Shown: positions 1 through 6,669, numbered from the stretch's first letter. The stretch: 14,115 bases of DNA from Promethearchaeota archaeon (GCA_004524515.1 SDNV01000072.1:1-14115); one strand, 5' to 3'. Notes: generated from the sequence alone by a model not told the origin. Program-made: numbers and translations.

Positions 1-2315
1 ATTGATTTTAATTCCTTGATTAATTTCTGATTTTTTTCTTTTAATTTTTGAGTAGCATCTCCTGCAGTAAAAGATAATCTAACGATTCCATCTTGAATTT
101 TTTGAGATTTGGTAATCTTAATTTCTCCTGCTTCTGAAGTGTTATTTAGATGCGTACCTCCACAGGCTTCTACTTCTATACCGGGGATTTCTACAATGCG
201 AATGTTTTTTCCCGGAACTGCTCCCCCTTGATAAATCATTACACCATATTGTTTTTCTGCTTCTGAACGCGGTACAAAATCAAGATGAAGATCTATAGAC
301 TTTTTTACAATTTCATTAGCTTTTTGTTCGATTTCCATTAAATTCTCTTTAGAAATTTGTTCATAATGTGTCACATCTAAATGAGATTTTTTTATAGTCT
401 TTTTTGCTCCTGCCTGATTTATATGAGATCCCAAGACCTCCCGTGCAGCGGCATTGACTATATGAGTGGCAGTGTGGTGTTGAGCAAGTTGTTTTCTCCA
501 ATGATCATCAACTTGGACCTCAACTACATCTCCTTCCTTAAATTTGGGCTTTTTGTCCATAATGTGAACAATGTAGTTTCCATATTTGAATACATCAACG
601 AATTTTTGGTTATTAATAGTTCCAATATCATGTAATTGCCCTCCAGAGGTTGGATACGCAACAGATTGATCCAAAATTACCATGTTTTTAATGATCTTTA
701 GAACTTTAGCTTTATTGGATGTTTCAGTATAATCATAATAATATAATGATTTGGTTTCTGGGACCCCTGTTAAGTTTAATTCGATTTCTTTACCTGTTGC
801 ATGAATTTGTTCGGATTTTTCATGTCTTTCTACAACAAGAGAGTAAAAATCATCAGGAACCTTAATTTTGAGATTAAATTTCTTTGCTGCTTCTTTGACC
901 ATATCTGGGCTTATTCCGTTGGAATCATATAATTCAATTAAGGTCTCTGTAGTTATTTCCCCCTTTTCTAAAATTTTTTCTAAGATTTTTTTAGCTTTTT
1001 TCTTAGTGGCGTAAAATTTCTCTTTCTCTACATAAAGGATTTCTCTAATCTCGTCTAAATGATCAGAAACCTCCGGAAATAACTCTCTTAACTCTTTAGC
1101 ATGCCATGAGCATACATCAGCAATATCAACATCCCATTTAAATTTATCAATAAAACTAATTGCACGCCGAAATATGACTCTTAAATTATAGCCTCCTCCC
1201 ACGTTTGAAGGTAATTTTCCATCATTAATCGCAAATAATAGACTTCGAGCATGCTCCGCTATAGAATAAAGAGCGGTCATGGGCATTATTTTTCTTTTTA
1301 ATTCTTTTACATCGATATTGATCTCTTTGGCAACTCTTTGCCACGCAGCATCCAAATCATCCACTTCATCCATATTCAAATAGGCAGAGTATTGAGAAAA
1401 GTTATTATACAAATCTAAATCTAATTCGATTTTTGTAATTTCTCTCAATTTCTTCAAAACATATGGAAAAGTAGCCTCATACATATTTGGCGTACCCTGA
1501 GAAAACCATGCAACACGTTCTTGTCCTAATCCCATATCAAGAACTTTTAATTTTAATTCCCGCGGCCCTTCAGATGTTTGTTCAAACATGGTATAAACTT
1601 GGTTAAATAATTCAACCCCTCTACTGAAAAATTCGAGACTACATCCAAATGATCCGCCGCCCGCCCAGGAATCTTCATGAATTGTAATTTCTTCCTTAGC
1701 TAAACCAACCCCTTTATGAATGAAATCATGCATGTCCATGAATAGCTGCCCCTGATCCCATTCTTCTGGAGAAACAAATGCATGCTGTCCTATCATCACG
1801 AATCCTGTACAATGGCTTCCCGTAATTCCTACATTTTCTATATCATTGAATCTTAGACAAAATTGAGGGATTATTAACTTTTTTGCAGGTGGTTCTACCT
1901 CCCCTGTAATTACATAGGGTTGAAACGCAGAAATAGATGCAATTGTAAATTCTGAGGTAGGATTCCATCTCGCTACACATGGATATCTTTTTATAGGTTT
2001 ATAGCCTCTGGGCTCTAAAATTTCTACAATCTTTTTCCATACATCAATATAAGATAATTTTATAGGAGATGGATTGTCTAAAACCACTTGAAAGCCTCCA
2101 GAACAAGTAGGATCTCCGCAAACCTCTCTATCCTTATGAACTGTCCAAAAATAAGTTCCACATTTGCAAAGCTTTCTAATATAACCCAATTCTTTAAGTT
2201 CCTTTGTAGGAAAATATGAATCTGGGTCCTTAGAAGCGATTATTTTGAATTCTTTCTTTAATTCTTTATCTGTTTTATATCTTCTGAGTTGTTCCTTAAG
2301 TTGATCAGAGAGCAT
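1..2315 (-). CDS. alaS: Alanyl-tRNA synthetase, archaeal type (3' end cut by window)
   Basis: Charges tRNA-Ala with alanine in the cytoplasm. 771 residues are visible; archaeal AlaRS is usually about 900, so the C-terminal oligomerisation part is missing. Residues 50-71 form an N-terminal zinc motif (C50, C52, C66, C71) typical of the archaeal type, although the first pair is C-X1-C where C-X2-C is usual. The class II catalytic core follows (RWNPTSEFT, then GSHCTGF). The editing domain has its zinc residues in HxxxH (614-618, in HHTATH) and CGGTH (C718, H722). ATG at 2315 is the chosen start, but no clear Shine-Dalgarno precedes it. The frame stays open for about 22 codons upstream to a TAA at 2382-2384, with a TTG at 2336, so the true start may lie further upstream. 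Identification is very secure. Confidence 0.97.
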   Translation of the reverse strand, partial: MLSDQLKEQLRRYKTDKELKKEFKIIASKDPDSYFPTKELKELGYIRKLCKCGTYFWTVHKDREVCGDPTCSGGFQVVLDNPSPIKLSYIDVWKKIVEILEPRGYKPIKRYPCVARWNPTSEFTIASISAFQPYVITGEVEPPAKKLIIPQFCLRFNDIENVGITGSHCTGFVMIGQHAFVSPEEWDQGQLFMDMHDFIHKGVGLAKEEITIHEDSWAGGGSFGCSLEFFSRGVELFNQVYTMFEQTSEGPRELKLKVLDMGLGQERVAWFSQGTPNMYEATFPYVLKKLREITKIELDLDLYNNFSQYSAYLNMDEVDDLDAAWQRVAKEINIDVKELKRKIMPMTALYSIAEHARSLLFAINDGKLPSNVGGGYNLRVIFRRAISFIDKFKWDVDIADVCSWHAKELRELFPEVSDHLDEIREILYVEKEKFYATKKKAKKILEKILEKGEITTETLIELYDSNGISPDMVKEAAKKFNLKIKVPDDFYSLVVERHEKSEQIHATGKEIELNLTGVPETKSLYYYDYTETSNKAKVLKIIKNMVILDQSVAYPTSGGQLHDIGTINNQKFVDVFKYGNYIVHIMDKKPKFKEGDVVEVQVDDHWRKQLAQHHTATHIVNAAAREVLGSHINQAGAKKTIKKSHLDVTHYEQISKENLMEIEQKANEIVKKSIDLHLDFVPRSEAEKQYGVMIYQGGAVPGKNIRIVEIPGIEVEACGGTHLNNTSEAGEIKITKSQKIQDGIVRLSFTAGDATQKLKEKNQKLIKELKS

Positions 2316-2426
2316 ATAGTCCCAATCTTTATACAATATATTTGGTAATATAATGTATTTTTTCCTAAAACAGTTATGATTTTAAAAGTAAATTTATATT
2401 CTTAATCAATCTTAAATCAATTATAA

Positions 2427-3098
2427 CTATTTTCTTCCTTTTTTCATAATAATCTTCATAGCCTTTATATATATCTTCGTCGGGACTATTTCCATATTTC
2501 GAATGAAGTTAATAGAGAGGGGTCTATCACATCTCGAGCAAAGTCTCGAGCTTTTTAACCAAATTTTAAACTCATCAGCATGTGCTGGGTGTCCACAATG
2601 AGGACAAATAACAATTCCTCTATTCTCATCTTCAGGAAGTTTTGGTAATTGAAAGCAAAATATACATTTGAAATCTTCTTTAAAAAGGACAGTACCCCTC
2701 GGTCTTAACTTCTTTAAACTATATGTTTTTTTTGAAACCGCTGAAATTCCATTAGCATAAGCTCTATGAACTGATTTTGAATTCGATTTCGTTTGCCTGT
2801 ATATTGTTTGGGTACTTGTTGTTCTTGTACGATTCATAGGGTTAGAATTAGAGTTTACAGTAGTACGTGATGTAGTACGAGATGTGGTACGATTTACTGT
2901 TCTTGTAGGAGTGCGCATAGTAGTGCGAGTTGTTCTATGATTTACTGTTCTTGTAGGCGCACTCGTAGCAGTGCGAGATGTAGTTCGATTTATTGATCTT
3001 GTAGGAGAACGTGTAGTAGTACGTGAATTTCTATGATTTGTATTGTTTGGTTTTGAAAATATATTAGTTAGAAAGGCAAACCATTTTTTCTTAGCCAA
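2427..3098 (-). CDS. Arg/Thr-rich repeat protein with C-terminal RING-H2-like zinc domain
   Basis: 223 residues. Residues 1-15 are basic and then aromatic/hydrophobic (KKKW, FAFLTNIF). Residues 26-100 are a low-complexity, strongly basic Arg/Thr/Ser tract, probably disordered, containing three 16-residue repeats. Residues 145-190 carry eight potential zinc ligands: C145, C148, C165, C168, H170, H173, C187, C190. The spacing C-x-H-x2-H, then WL, then C-x2-C resembles RING-H2 E3 ligases, but the usual sixth ligand position is Glu176 and an extra Cys sits at 165. The gene starts with TTG; an in-frame TAG lies five codons upstream and no Met occurs before residue 61, so TTG is the only near start. 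It lies 80 bases downstream of a ubiquitin-like gene on the same strand, with a probable terminator between. A role as a ubiquitin-like ligase or Ubl reader is inference; a plain treble-clef zinc finger is the alternative. Confidence 0.8.
   Translation of the reverse strand: MAKKKWFAFLTNIFSKPNNTNHRNSRTTTRSPTRSINRTTSRTATSAPTRTVNHRTTRTTMRTPTRTVNRTTSRTTSRTTVNSNSNPMNRTRTTSTQTIYRQTKSNSKSVHRAYANGISAVSKKTYSLKKLRPRGTVLFKEDFKCIFCFQLPKLPEDENRGIVICPHCGHPAHADEFKIWLKSSRLCSRCDRPLSINFIRNMEIVPTKIYIKAMKIIMKKGRK
2859..3002 (-). repeat. Three tandem 48-bp repeats inside the RING-like gene
   Basis: The string GATTTACTGTTCTTGTAGG (plus strand) begins at 2891 and again at 2939, and a variant begins at 2987: an exact 48-base period. 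GATTTG at 3035 continues the phase. The repeats encode 16-residue units starting at residues 33, 49 and 65 (TRSIN, TRTVN, TRTVN), each followed by RTT/RTS-type steps of about four residues. The period keeps frame, so copy number can change without breaking the gene. Confidence 0.85.
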
Positions 3099-3137
3099 TT
3101 CTGCGCACCACTAATTTATTTATTTTAAATAAAATGT

Positions 3138-3173
3138 AAAAAAAAAAAGAATTTTGGGAAGGCATAAAGCCTT
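3138..3173 (-). terminator. Hairpin plus T-tract after the soluble Ubl gene
   Basis: On the minus strand, just after the Ubl stop codon, AAGGC-TTTAT-GCCTT (3159-3173) can form a 5-bp stem. A run of 11 T follows (plus-strand A-run 3138-3148). T-tracts terminate archaeal transcription and the stem may help. It lies before the RING-like gene, so that gene probably has its own promoter or is read by leakage. Confidence 0.55.
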
Positions 3174-3178
3174 TCTTT

Positions 3179-3526
3179 TTAACCCGCGGTACTAGCAGGG
3201 ATTAAGAGGACTTCGTCTCCATCAGACACAGTATAATTGTCTAGGGGTGAACTTTCATCCATAGTTACCCCTCCTGAAGATAAGTGAAAATCAGCGGGAT
3301 TTAAACCAAAAATATTTCCAATGGTTCGTTTGATATCACTAACGGCATTGCCGTTATTCACAGATAACTTCTGCTTTTTCTCACCAGGACCTATAGTGGA
3401 TGTGAAATAAAGTGAAATATTTTTCCCTCCTGTAGGAGCCTTGCTTGCGGGAGTTTTTGAACGTTTAATTTGTGGTTCACTAAATTCCTCTCCTAAATCC
3501 TCATCAAATTCATCTTTAAAACTCAT
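3179..3526 (-). CDS. Soluble ubiquitin-like (beta-grasp) protein
   Basis: 115 residues. An acidic then basic tail (1-35) precedes a ubiquitin-like fold at 36-112: a first strand (ISLYF), a helix around 61-74 (VSDIKRTIGNIF), the ubiquitin-style 'DFHLSSGG' turn at 79-86 and a last strand (DGDEVLLIP). The C-terminus is ASTAG with no Gly-Gly, so activation by an E1 is not expected as encoded. The domain aligns without gaps to the C-terminus of the membrane protein at 4547-5374. The start is the ATG at 3526: the in-frame GTG at 3535 overlaps the Shine-Dalgarno AGGAGTGAT, which is well placed for this ATG. The Asgard setting suggests a eukaryote-like Ubl, but non-conjugating Ubls such as EsaB/YukD also lack Gly-Gly. 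Ubl fold: confident. Conjugation: unsupported. Confidence 0.85.
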   Translation of the reverse strand: MSFKDEFDEDLGEEFSEPQIKRSKTPASKAPTGGKNISLYFTSTIGPGEKKQKLSVNNGNAVSDIKRTIGNIFGLNPADFHLSSGGVTMDESSPLDNYTVSDGDEVLLIPASTAG

Positions 3527-3530
3527 TATA

Positions 3531-3539
3531 ATCACTCCT
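3531..3539 (-). promoter_or_regulatory. Strong Shine-Dalgarno of the soluble Ubl gene
   Basis: AGGAGTGAT on the minus strand matches the complement of the archaeal 16S 3' end almost fully. It sits a few bases before ATG 3526 and covers the GTG at 3535, which decides the start. It is the strongest ribosome-binding site seen in the window and suggests high expression. Confidence 0.75.
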
Positions 3540-3740
3540 TTTATTTTTTTTTTTTTATAATTGTTTTACTTAATTGAATGATACTGTTGGTATTATTTGA
3601 ATGAATTAGGAATAAATGTGAAGAGTTTTGTTATTCAAAAAAAGATAAATTGAAACACTCAAAGTTTCTTAAATAACAATACTATAAATTGCGTGAAAGA
3701 ATAATATAATTTATAGATAGTGTATTTTATCTTAGAAAGA

Positions 3741-3768
3741 AAAGAGCTTAAATGAAACCGAGCTCTTT
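3741..3768. promoter_or_regulatory. 8-bp inverted repeat before the winged-helix gene
   Basis: AAAGAGCT (3741-3748) and AGCTCTTT (3761-3768) are perfect inverted arms 12 bases apart, ending 22 bases before the ATG of the winged-helix regulator and lying in the divergent region shared with the Ubl gene. It could be an operator for that regulator or an RNA hairpin in its leader. The GC-containing arms make chance less likely than for all-AT palindromes. Confidence 0.4.
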
Positions 3769-3790
3769 AGTGTGAGTATTATATTGGATT

Positions 3791-4462
3791 ATGAGTGCCT
3801 CGAGTAATGCTGAAAATGTAGTTTTAGGGATAGTTAGAGAATATTTGTCAAAGAAACCTTTCTTTTCAATGAAAAATATAGTGGAATATATAAATAACCG
3901 GGTTAGACATAACCCTGATATAAATAAGAACAGAATTGAACTTATTATTAAATCCTTAATCAAAAAAAGAGTAATTATTCCAGGAACTAAGTTAATGAAA
4001 CGAGATATTATTGAGAATCCAACAAGGAATGAAATTTTTGAATACATAAAACAAAATCCTGCTAAAAATATCAATGAGATAATGAAAGCGCATAATTTAG
4101 GAAGTAATTTGGCATTATGGCATCTTTCCGCGCTAGAAAAATTTCAATTTATAAGATCTAAAAAGATCAGGAACCAATGTATATTCTTTCAATTTGATTC
4201 AGATCCTAAGTTTGATAAATTTCTCTATTATATGGCCAATGATATTGTCCAATCTATTGTTACATTTATGCAAAATGAAAAACCACTCAAAATTACGGAA
4301 ATTGCTGACGGTCTTAAAAAAAATCATAATACTATTAAGAAGTACTTAGAAGCCTTAATTGATCTGAAATTAGTAGAAATTGAAAAAGAGAAATCAAGAG
4401 ATTTATATAAACTAAATAAGGAGAGGTATTTAAAAGCAATAAAATTAGTGAATAGAGGTTGA
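3791..4462 (+). CDS. Triple winged-helix DNA-binding regulator
   Basis: 223 residues, no membrane segment, basic. Three winged-helix units are visible: about residues 8-65, 75-135 and 152-210. The middle one has the form common in archaeal regulators (NPTRNEIFEYI, then WHLSALEKFQFIRS, then a hydrophobic wing strand IFFQF). The third reads ITEIADGL, then NTIKKYLEALIDLKLVEIE. This points to a sequence-specific transcription factor; no sensor domain or metal site is evident. It is divergent from the soluble Ubl gene and 84 bases upstream of, and co-directional with, the membrane Ubl gene, so it may control both. ESCRT-II subunits are also tandem winged helices, but the middle unit is far closer to archaeal transcription factors. 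No strong Shine-Dalgarno precedes ATG 3791. Confidence 0.8.
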   Translation: MSASSNAENVVLGIVREYLSKKPFFSMKNIVEYINNRVRHNPDINKNRIELIIKSLIKKRVIIPGTKLMKRDIIENPTRNEIFEYIKQNPAKNINEIMKAHNLGSNLALWHLSALEKFQFIRSKKIRNQCIFFQFDSDPKFDKFLYYMANDIVQSIVTFMQNEKPLKITEIADGLKKNHNTIKKYLEALIDLKLVEIEKEKSRDLYKLNKERYLKAIKLVNRG

Positions 4463-4524
4463 ATTTAATTTACTTCATATTTGACCCTATAGAATTTTTA
4501 TTGAACAAAATGAATATAATAATC

Positions 4525-4550
4525 AGGAGAAAATGATGATACAACTATGA
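4525..4550 (+). promoter_or_regulatory. Shine-Dalgarno and 5-codon ORF overlapping the membrane-Ubl start
   Basis: AGGAGA (4525-4530) is followed by ATG ATG ATA CAA CTA TGA (4533-4550). The TGA overlaps the ATG of the membrane-Ubl gene (ATGA at 4547-4550). The Shine-Dalgarno is 16 bases from the gene's ATG but only 2-5 bases from the mini-ORF ATGs, so stop-start coupling is possible. A long-spaced ordinary site is the simpler reading. Confidence 0.35.
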
Positions 4551-5374
4551 GCAAAAATACATCCAGAAAAACATTAATAAGAATAATGCTACTAATAGCT
4601 CAGTGTGTGGCTTTTATACTATTTTATTTTATCTCCTTTCTTGGAAATATTCTTTTTTTTCTCATACTGGTTATAGGGAGTGTAGTTGTGTTATCAACAG
4701 GTACTATTTATACCGTTATACATCATGAAAGTATGGATGATAAGATAACCGGAAAAAAACCATTCATATCTAAAATAAAGGCCCTTGAAAAGAGAAGAAT
4801 GTTACTTCAAGAGGAGGAAACCGCTGATTTTATTGAAGTTTATATGAGTGAGATGCCTTCTATCCAGAAATATGTTGATTCCGAAAAATCATATGAAGAG
4901 ATGCCTATAATTGAGGATTTCATTTTTACGGAGCTTAGTCCTAAAGAATTGGCTCAGATTAATCGTTTAGGGTTAACAGATAATGATAAAAAGCAATTCA
5001 TTGGAGAATTATTATACTTTACTCCGGAAGAAAGAAGTAATCTAATTAATAGCATGATTGAGAACCAAAATAAAATCGACAAAGAACTCGTATATATTCC
5101 TCCAATGAGTATTGAAAAAGAGACAAAAACGATTCGTGTTTATACCATCTCCTTAATTGAACCTGGGGAGAAAAAAAAAATAATAAACATAGAATTAACG
5201 GAATATATACATGTAATTAAGGATCAGGTGGCACAGATGTTTGATTACAACGTGGGGGATTTTCTTTTATCTACAGGGGGTATAATCATGAATGAAGATG
5301 CCCTTATAAAAGAATATAAAATTGAAGATAAAGATGAAATTGTTTTGATTCCTTCAAGAATTCCTAAGAAATAA
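4547..5374 (+). CDS. Membrane-anchored ubiquitin-like domain protein
   Basis: 275 residues. A basic N-terminus (KNTSRK) is followed by two transmembrane helices, about 10-31 and 33-58, joined by a very short turn; both termini are therefore expected in the cytoplasm. Residues 60-190 are charged and mostly helical (for example LSPKELAQINRLGL, then FTPEERSNLINSMI) and match no family I know. Residues 195-271 are a ubiquitin-like domain ending DEIVLIPSRIPKK. It aligns without gaps to the soluble Ubl protein at 3179-3526, with about 28 of 77 identities by hand count, sharing PGEKK, DFxLSxGG and the LIP strand. There is no C-terminal Gly-Gly, so the domain looks like a fixed docking module, not a tag. 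The gene sits between a winged-helix regulator and a Ras-like GTPase on the same strand. Confidence 0.85.
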   Translation: MSKNTSRKTLIRIMLLIAQCVAFILFYFISFLGNILFFLILVIGSVVVLSTGTIYTVIHHESMDDKITGKKPFISKIKALEKRRMLLQEEETADFIEVYMSEMPSIQKYVDSEKSYEEMPIIEDFIFTELSPKELAQINRLGLTDNDKKQFIGELLYFTPEERSNLINSMIENQNKIDKELVYIPPMSIEKETKTIRVYTISLIEPGEKKKIINIELTEYIHVIKDQVAQMFDYNVGDFLLSTGGIIMNEDALIKEYKIEDKDEIVLIPSRIPKK

Positions 5375-5469
5375 AATTATAAAAGGAATCAATGTTAAAT
5401 TCTTATATTTTTCATTTCTAGAAATCCCCTTTTCTTTTTGTAAAGATTTAAAATATTTTTTTATCACTA

Positions 5470-5493
5470 TTTATGAGATAATATTATCATAAA
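5470..5493. promoter_or_regulatory. Palindrome upstream of the GTPase gene
   Basis: GATAATATTATC (5477-5488) is a perfect 12-base palindrome, flanked by TTTAT and ATAAA arms with a two-base offset. It lies about 75-95 bases before the GTPase ATG and could be an operator, but it is all-AT apart from its end bases and such palindromes arise by chance here. Confidence 0.25.
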
Positions 5494-5565
5494 TTTTCAA
5501 GAACGCTTAATTTAAACTTAAAGGTCTAACAGACTCAAATATTAAAAAATCAATAGCGTGATGTT

Positions 5566-6144
5566 ATGAGTAATGAGGATGATAGGGGATTAGTATATAA
5601 AGTTACAGTCGTGGGAGATGGAACAGTTGGCAAAACTTCTTTAATAAGAAAATTTACACAAGGAGAGTTCTCGGAAAAATATATAATGACTATGGGGGCA
5701 CAATTCACTCAGTATGAGACATCTATTGCTGGAAATCCCGTTAAATTAGTTTTCTGGGATATAGCAGGGCAAGAGGCATTTGGTCAATTACGAGCAAATT
5801 TCTATCAAGGAAGTAGCGCTGCAATTATAGTATTTTCTCACGAAGAGAACGACCATGGGGAAAAAAGTTTTCAAAATATATCAAAATGGCTCAATGACAT
5901 TAAAAAAAATTGTGGCATGCAGCCTATAATATTATTTGGAAATAAAATTGATTTGATTGAGAATATTGATAAATTAGTAATGAATAAAGAATATCCAAAA
6001 TCTAATTATAATGTTGATATTTTAATGAAAGGTTATAATTTTCTAGGATATTATTTAACAAGTGCTTTAACGGGTCAAGGGGTGAACCAAGCATTTGGTG
6101 TTTTAGCTAATAAATTATTTCAGATCTACAAGAATTTTGCCTAA
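5566..6144 (+). CDS. Ras/Rab-like small GTPase
   Basis: 192 residues, the usual size of a Ras-superfamily G domain. Every GTPase motif is intact: P-loop GDGTVGKT (17-24), a switch I threonine (T42 or nearby, in KYIMTMG), G3 WDIAGQE (64-70) with Gln69 in the place of Ras Gln61, NKID (126-129) and TSAL (165-168). WDIAGQE followed by AAIIVFS most resembles the Rab/Ran/Rho side of the superfamily. The C-terminus (KLFQIYKNFA) has no cysteine, so a eukaryote-style prenyl anchor is absent and membrane attachment would need a partner. Such GTPases are a hallmark of Asgard genomes. It follows the membrane Ubl gene by 191 bases on the same strand; a functional link is inference. No roadblock/longin gene is seen nearby. 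Confidence 0.95.
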   Translation: MSNEDDRGLVYKVTVVGDGTVGKTSLIRKFTQGEFSEKYIMTMGAQFTQYETSIAGNPVKLVFWDIAGQEAFGQLRANFYQGSSAAIIVFSHEENDHGEKSFQNISKWLNDIKKNCGMQPIILFGNKIDLIENIDKLVMNKEYPKSNYNVDILMKGYNFLGYYLTSALTGQGVNQAFGVLANKLFQIYKNFA

Positions 6145-6162
6145 ACTTTTAATAATTTCTAA

Positions 6163-6179
6163 TTTTTTTTAAAAAAAAA
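6163..6179. terminator. Bidirectional T-tract/A-tract terminator
   Basis: Eight T followed by nine A lie between two convergent genes, the GTPase ending at 6144 and the split-barrel gene ending at 6208. Read from either side it gives a T-run just past a stop codon, which suits T-tract termination in archaea for both transcripts. Confidence 0.5.
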
Positions 6180-6207
6180 TAAGAATTAATGATTGTAAGT
6201 ATAATTT

Positions 6208-6669
6208 CTATAAATTTAAAACTTGAAGTCTAGAATATCCTTTTTTAATAAAATCATAATCCAGCAATTCAATTTTCTCAGGAATTATTTTTAAAAGCAG
6301 TTTTCTTTTTCCTCTTACAATTTTTTGAGCGTAGTCGTAGAATTCATCCCCTTCTTTTAAAAATAACAATCTTTCTTTTCCAGATGCTGTAATCTGCATT
6401 CCCTGAATCTTCCCTGTGTCCATCGGTGTGTAAATACCAATACTTACAACCGGATTTTCTTCTATATTTTTAACTTTCCTTCCCGGTGCGGGTCCTACAT
6501 ATATATTGAAATCATTAGTGGTTTTATCCATATAAAAATCCATTGGGGTAGCCCGCGGCACTGCATCTTTTGAGCAGGTACACAATACGAGAATTTTTCT
6601 TTGCTTCAAAAAATCTCTAATCTCTTTTTTTAATTCCTCTTCAGGCATCTTATTATTATCCAATTCCAT
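6208..6669 (-). CDS. FMN-binding split-barrel (pyridoxamine 5'-phosphate oxidase-like) protein
   Basis: 153 residues, the usual length for single-domain split-barrel flavoproteins. It shows an N-terminal helix (EELKKEIRDFLKQ), then the first strands 'ILVLCTC..DAVPRATPMDF' (26-45), the 'GRKVKNIEENPVVSI' segment (63-77) that typically ends at the flavin site, and a long ITASGKERLL strand. Cys30 and Cys32 are close together but no full metal motif is present. The likely role is a flavin-dependent oxidoreductase or flavin/F420-binding protein; the substrate cannot be told. GAGAGG stands just before ATG 6669, a little close; an in-frame ATG at 6648 is possible. It lies 62 bases downstream of the membrane protein gene on the same strand and may be co-transcribed with it. 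Confidence 0.85.
   Translation of the reverse strand: MELDNNKMPEEELKKEIRDFLKQRKILVLCTCSKDAVPRATPMDFYMDKTTNDFNIYVGPAPGRKVKNIEENPVVSIGIYTPMDTGKIQGMQITASGKERLLFLKEGDEFYDYAQKIVRGKRKLLLKIIPEKIELLDYDFIKKGYSRLQVLNL

Noticed and set aside
381..635. 84-codon open frame on the plus strand
   Set aside because: It lies wholly inside alaS on the opposite strand, across the conserved HxxxH editing region; antisense shadow.
2859..3002. CRISPR array, because of the regular 48-bp repeats
   Set aside because: There are no unique spacers; the whole unit repeats and is translated in frame.
3527..3535. GTG start of the soluble Ubl gene
   Set aside because: It overlaps the Shine-Dalgarno AGGAGTGAT, which is correctly spaced for the ATG at 3526.
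3752..3775. Seven-codon ORF in the loop of the inverted repeat
   Set aside because: No Shine-Dalgarno and very short; likely chance.
3748..4074. 108-codon hydrophobic open frame on the minus strand
   Set aside because: Antisense to the winged-helix gene, whose own domains are recognisable; the hydrophobic look comes from reading Lys/Asn codons backwards.
3791..4462. ESCRT-II (Vps25/Vps22-like) subunit, because of tandem winged helices
   Set aside because: The NPTRNEIF ... WHLSALEKF pattern is that of archaeal transcription regulators, and no other ESCRT gene is in the window.
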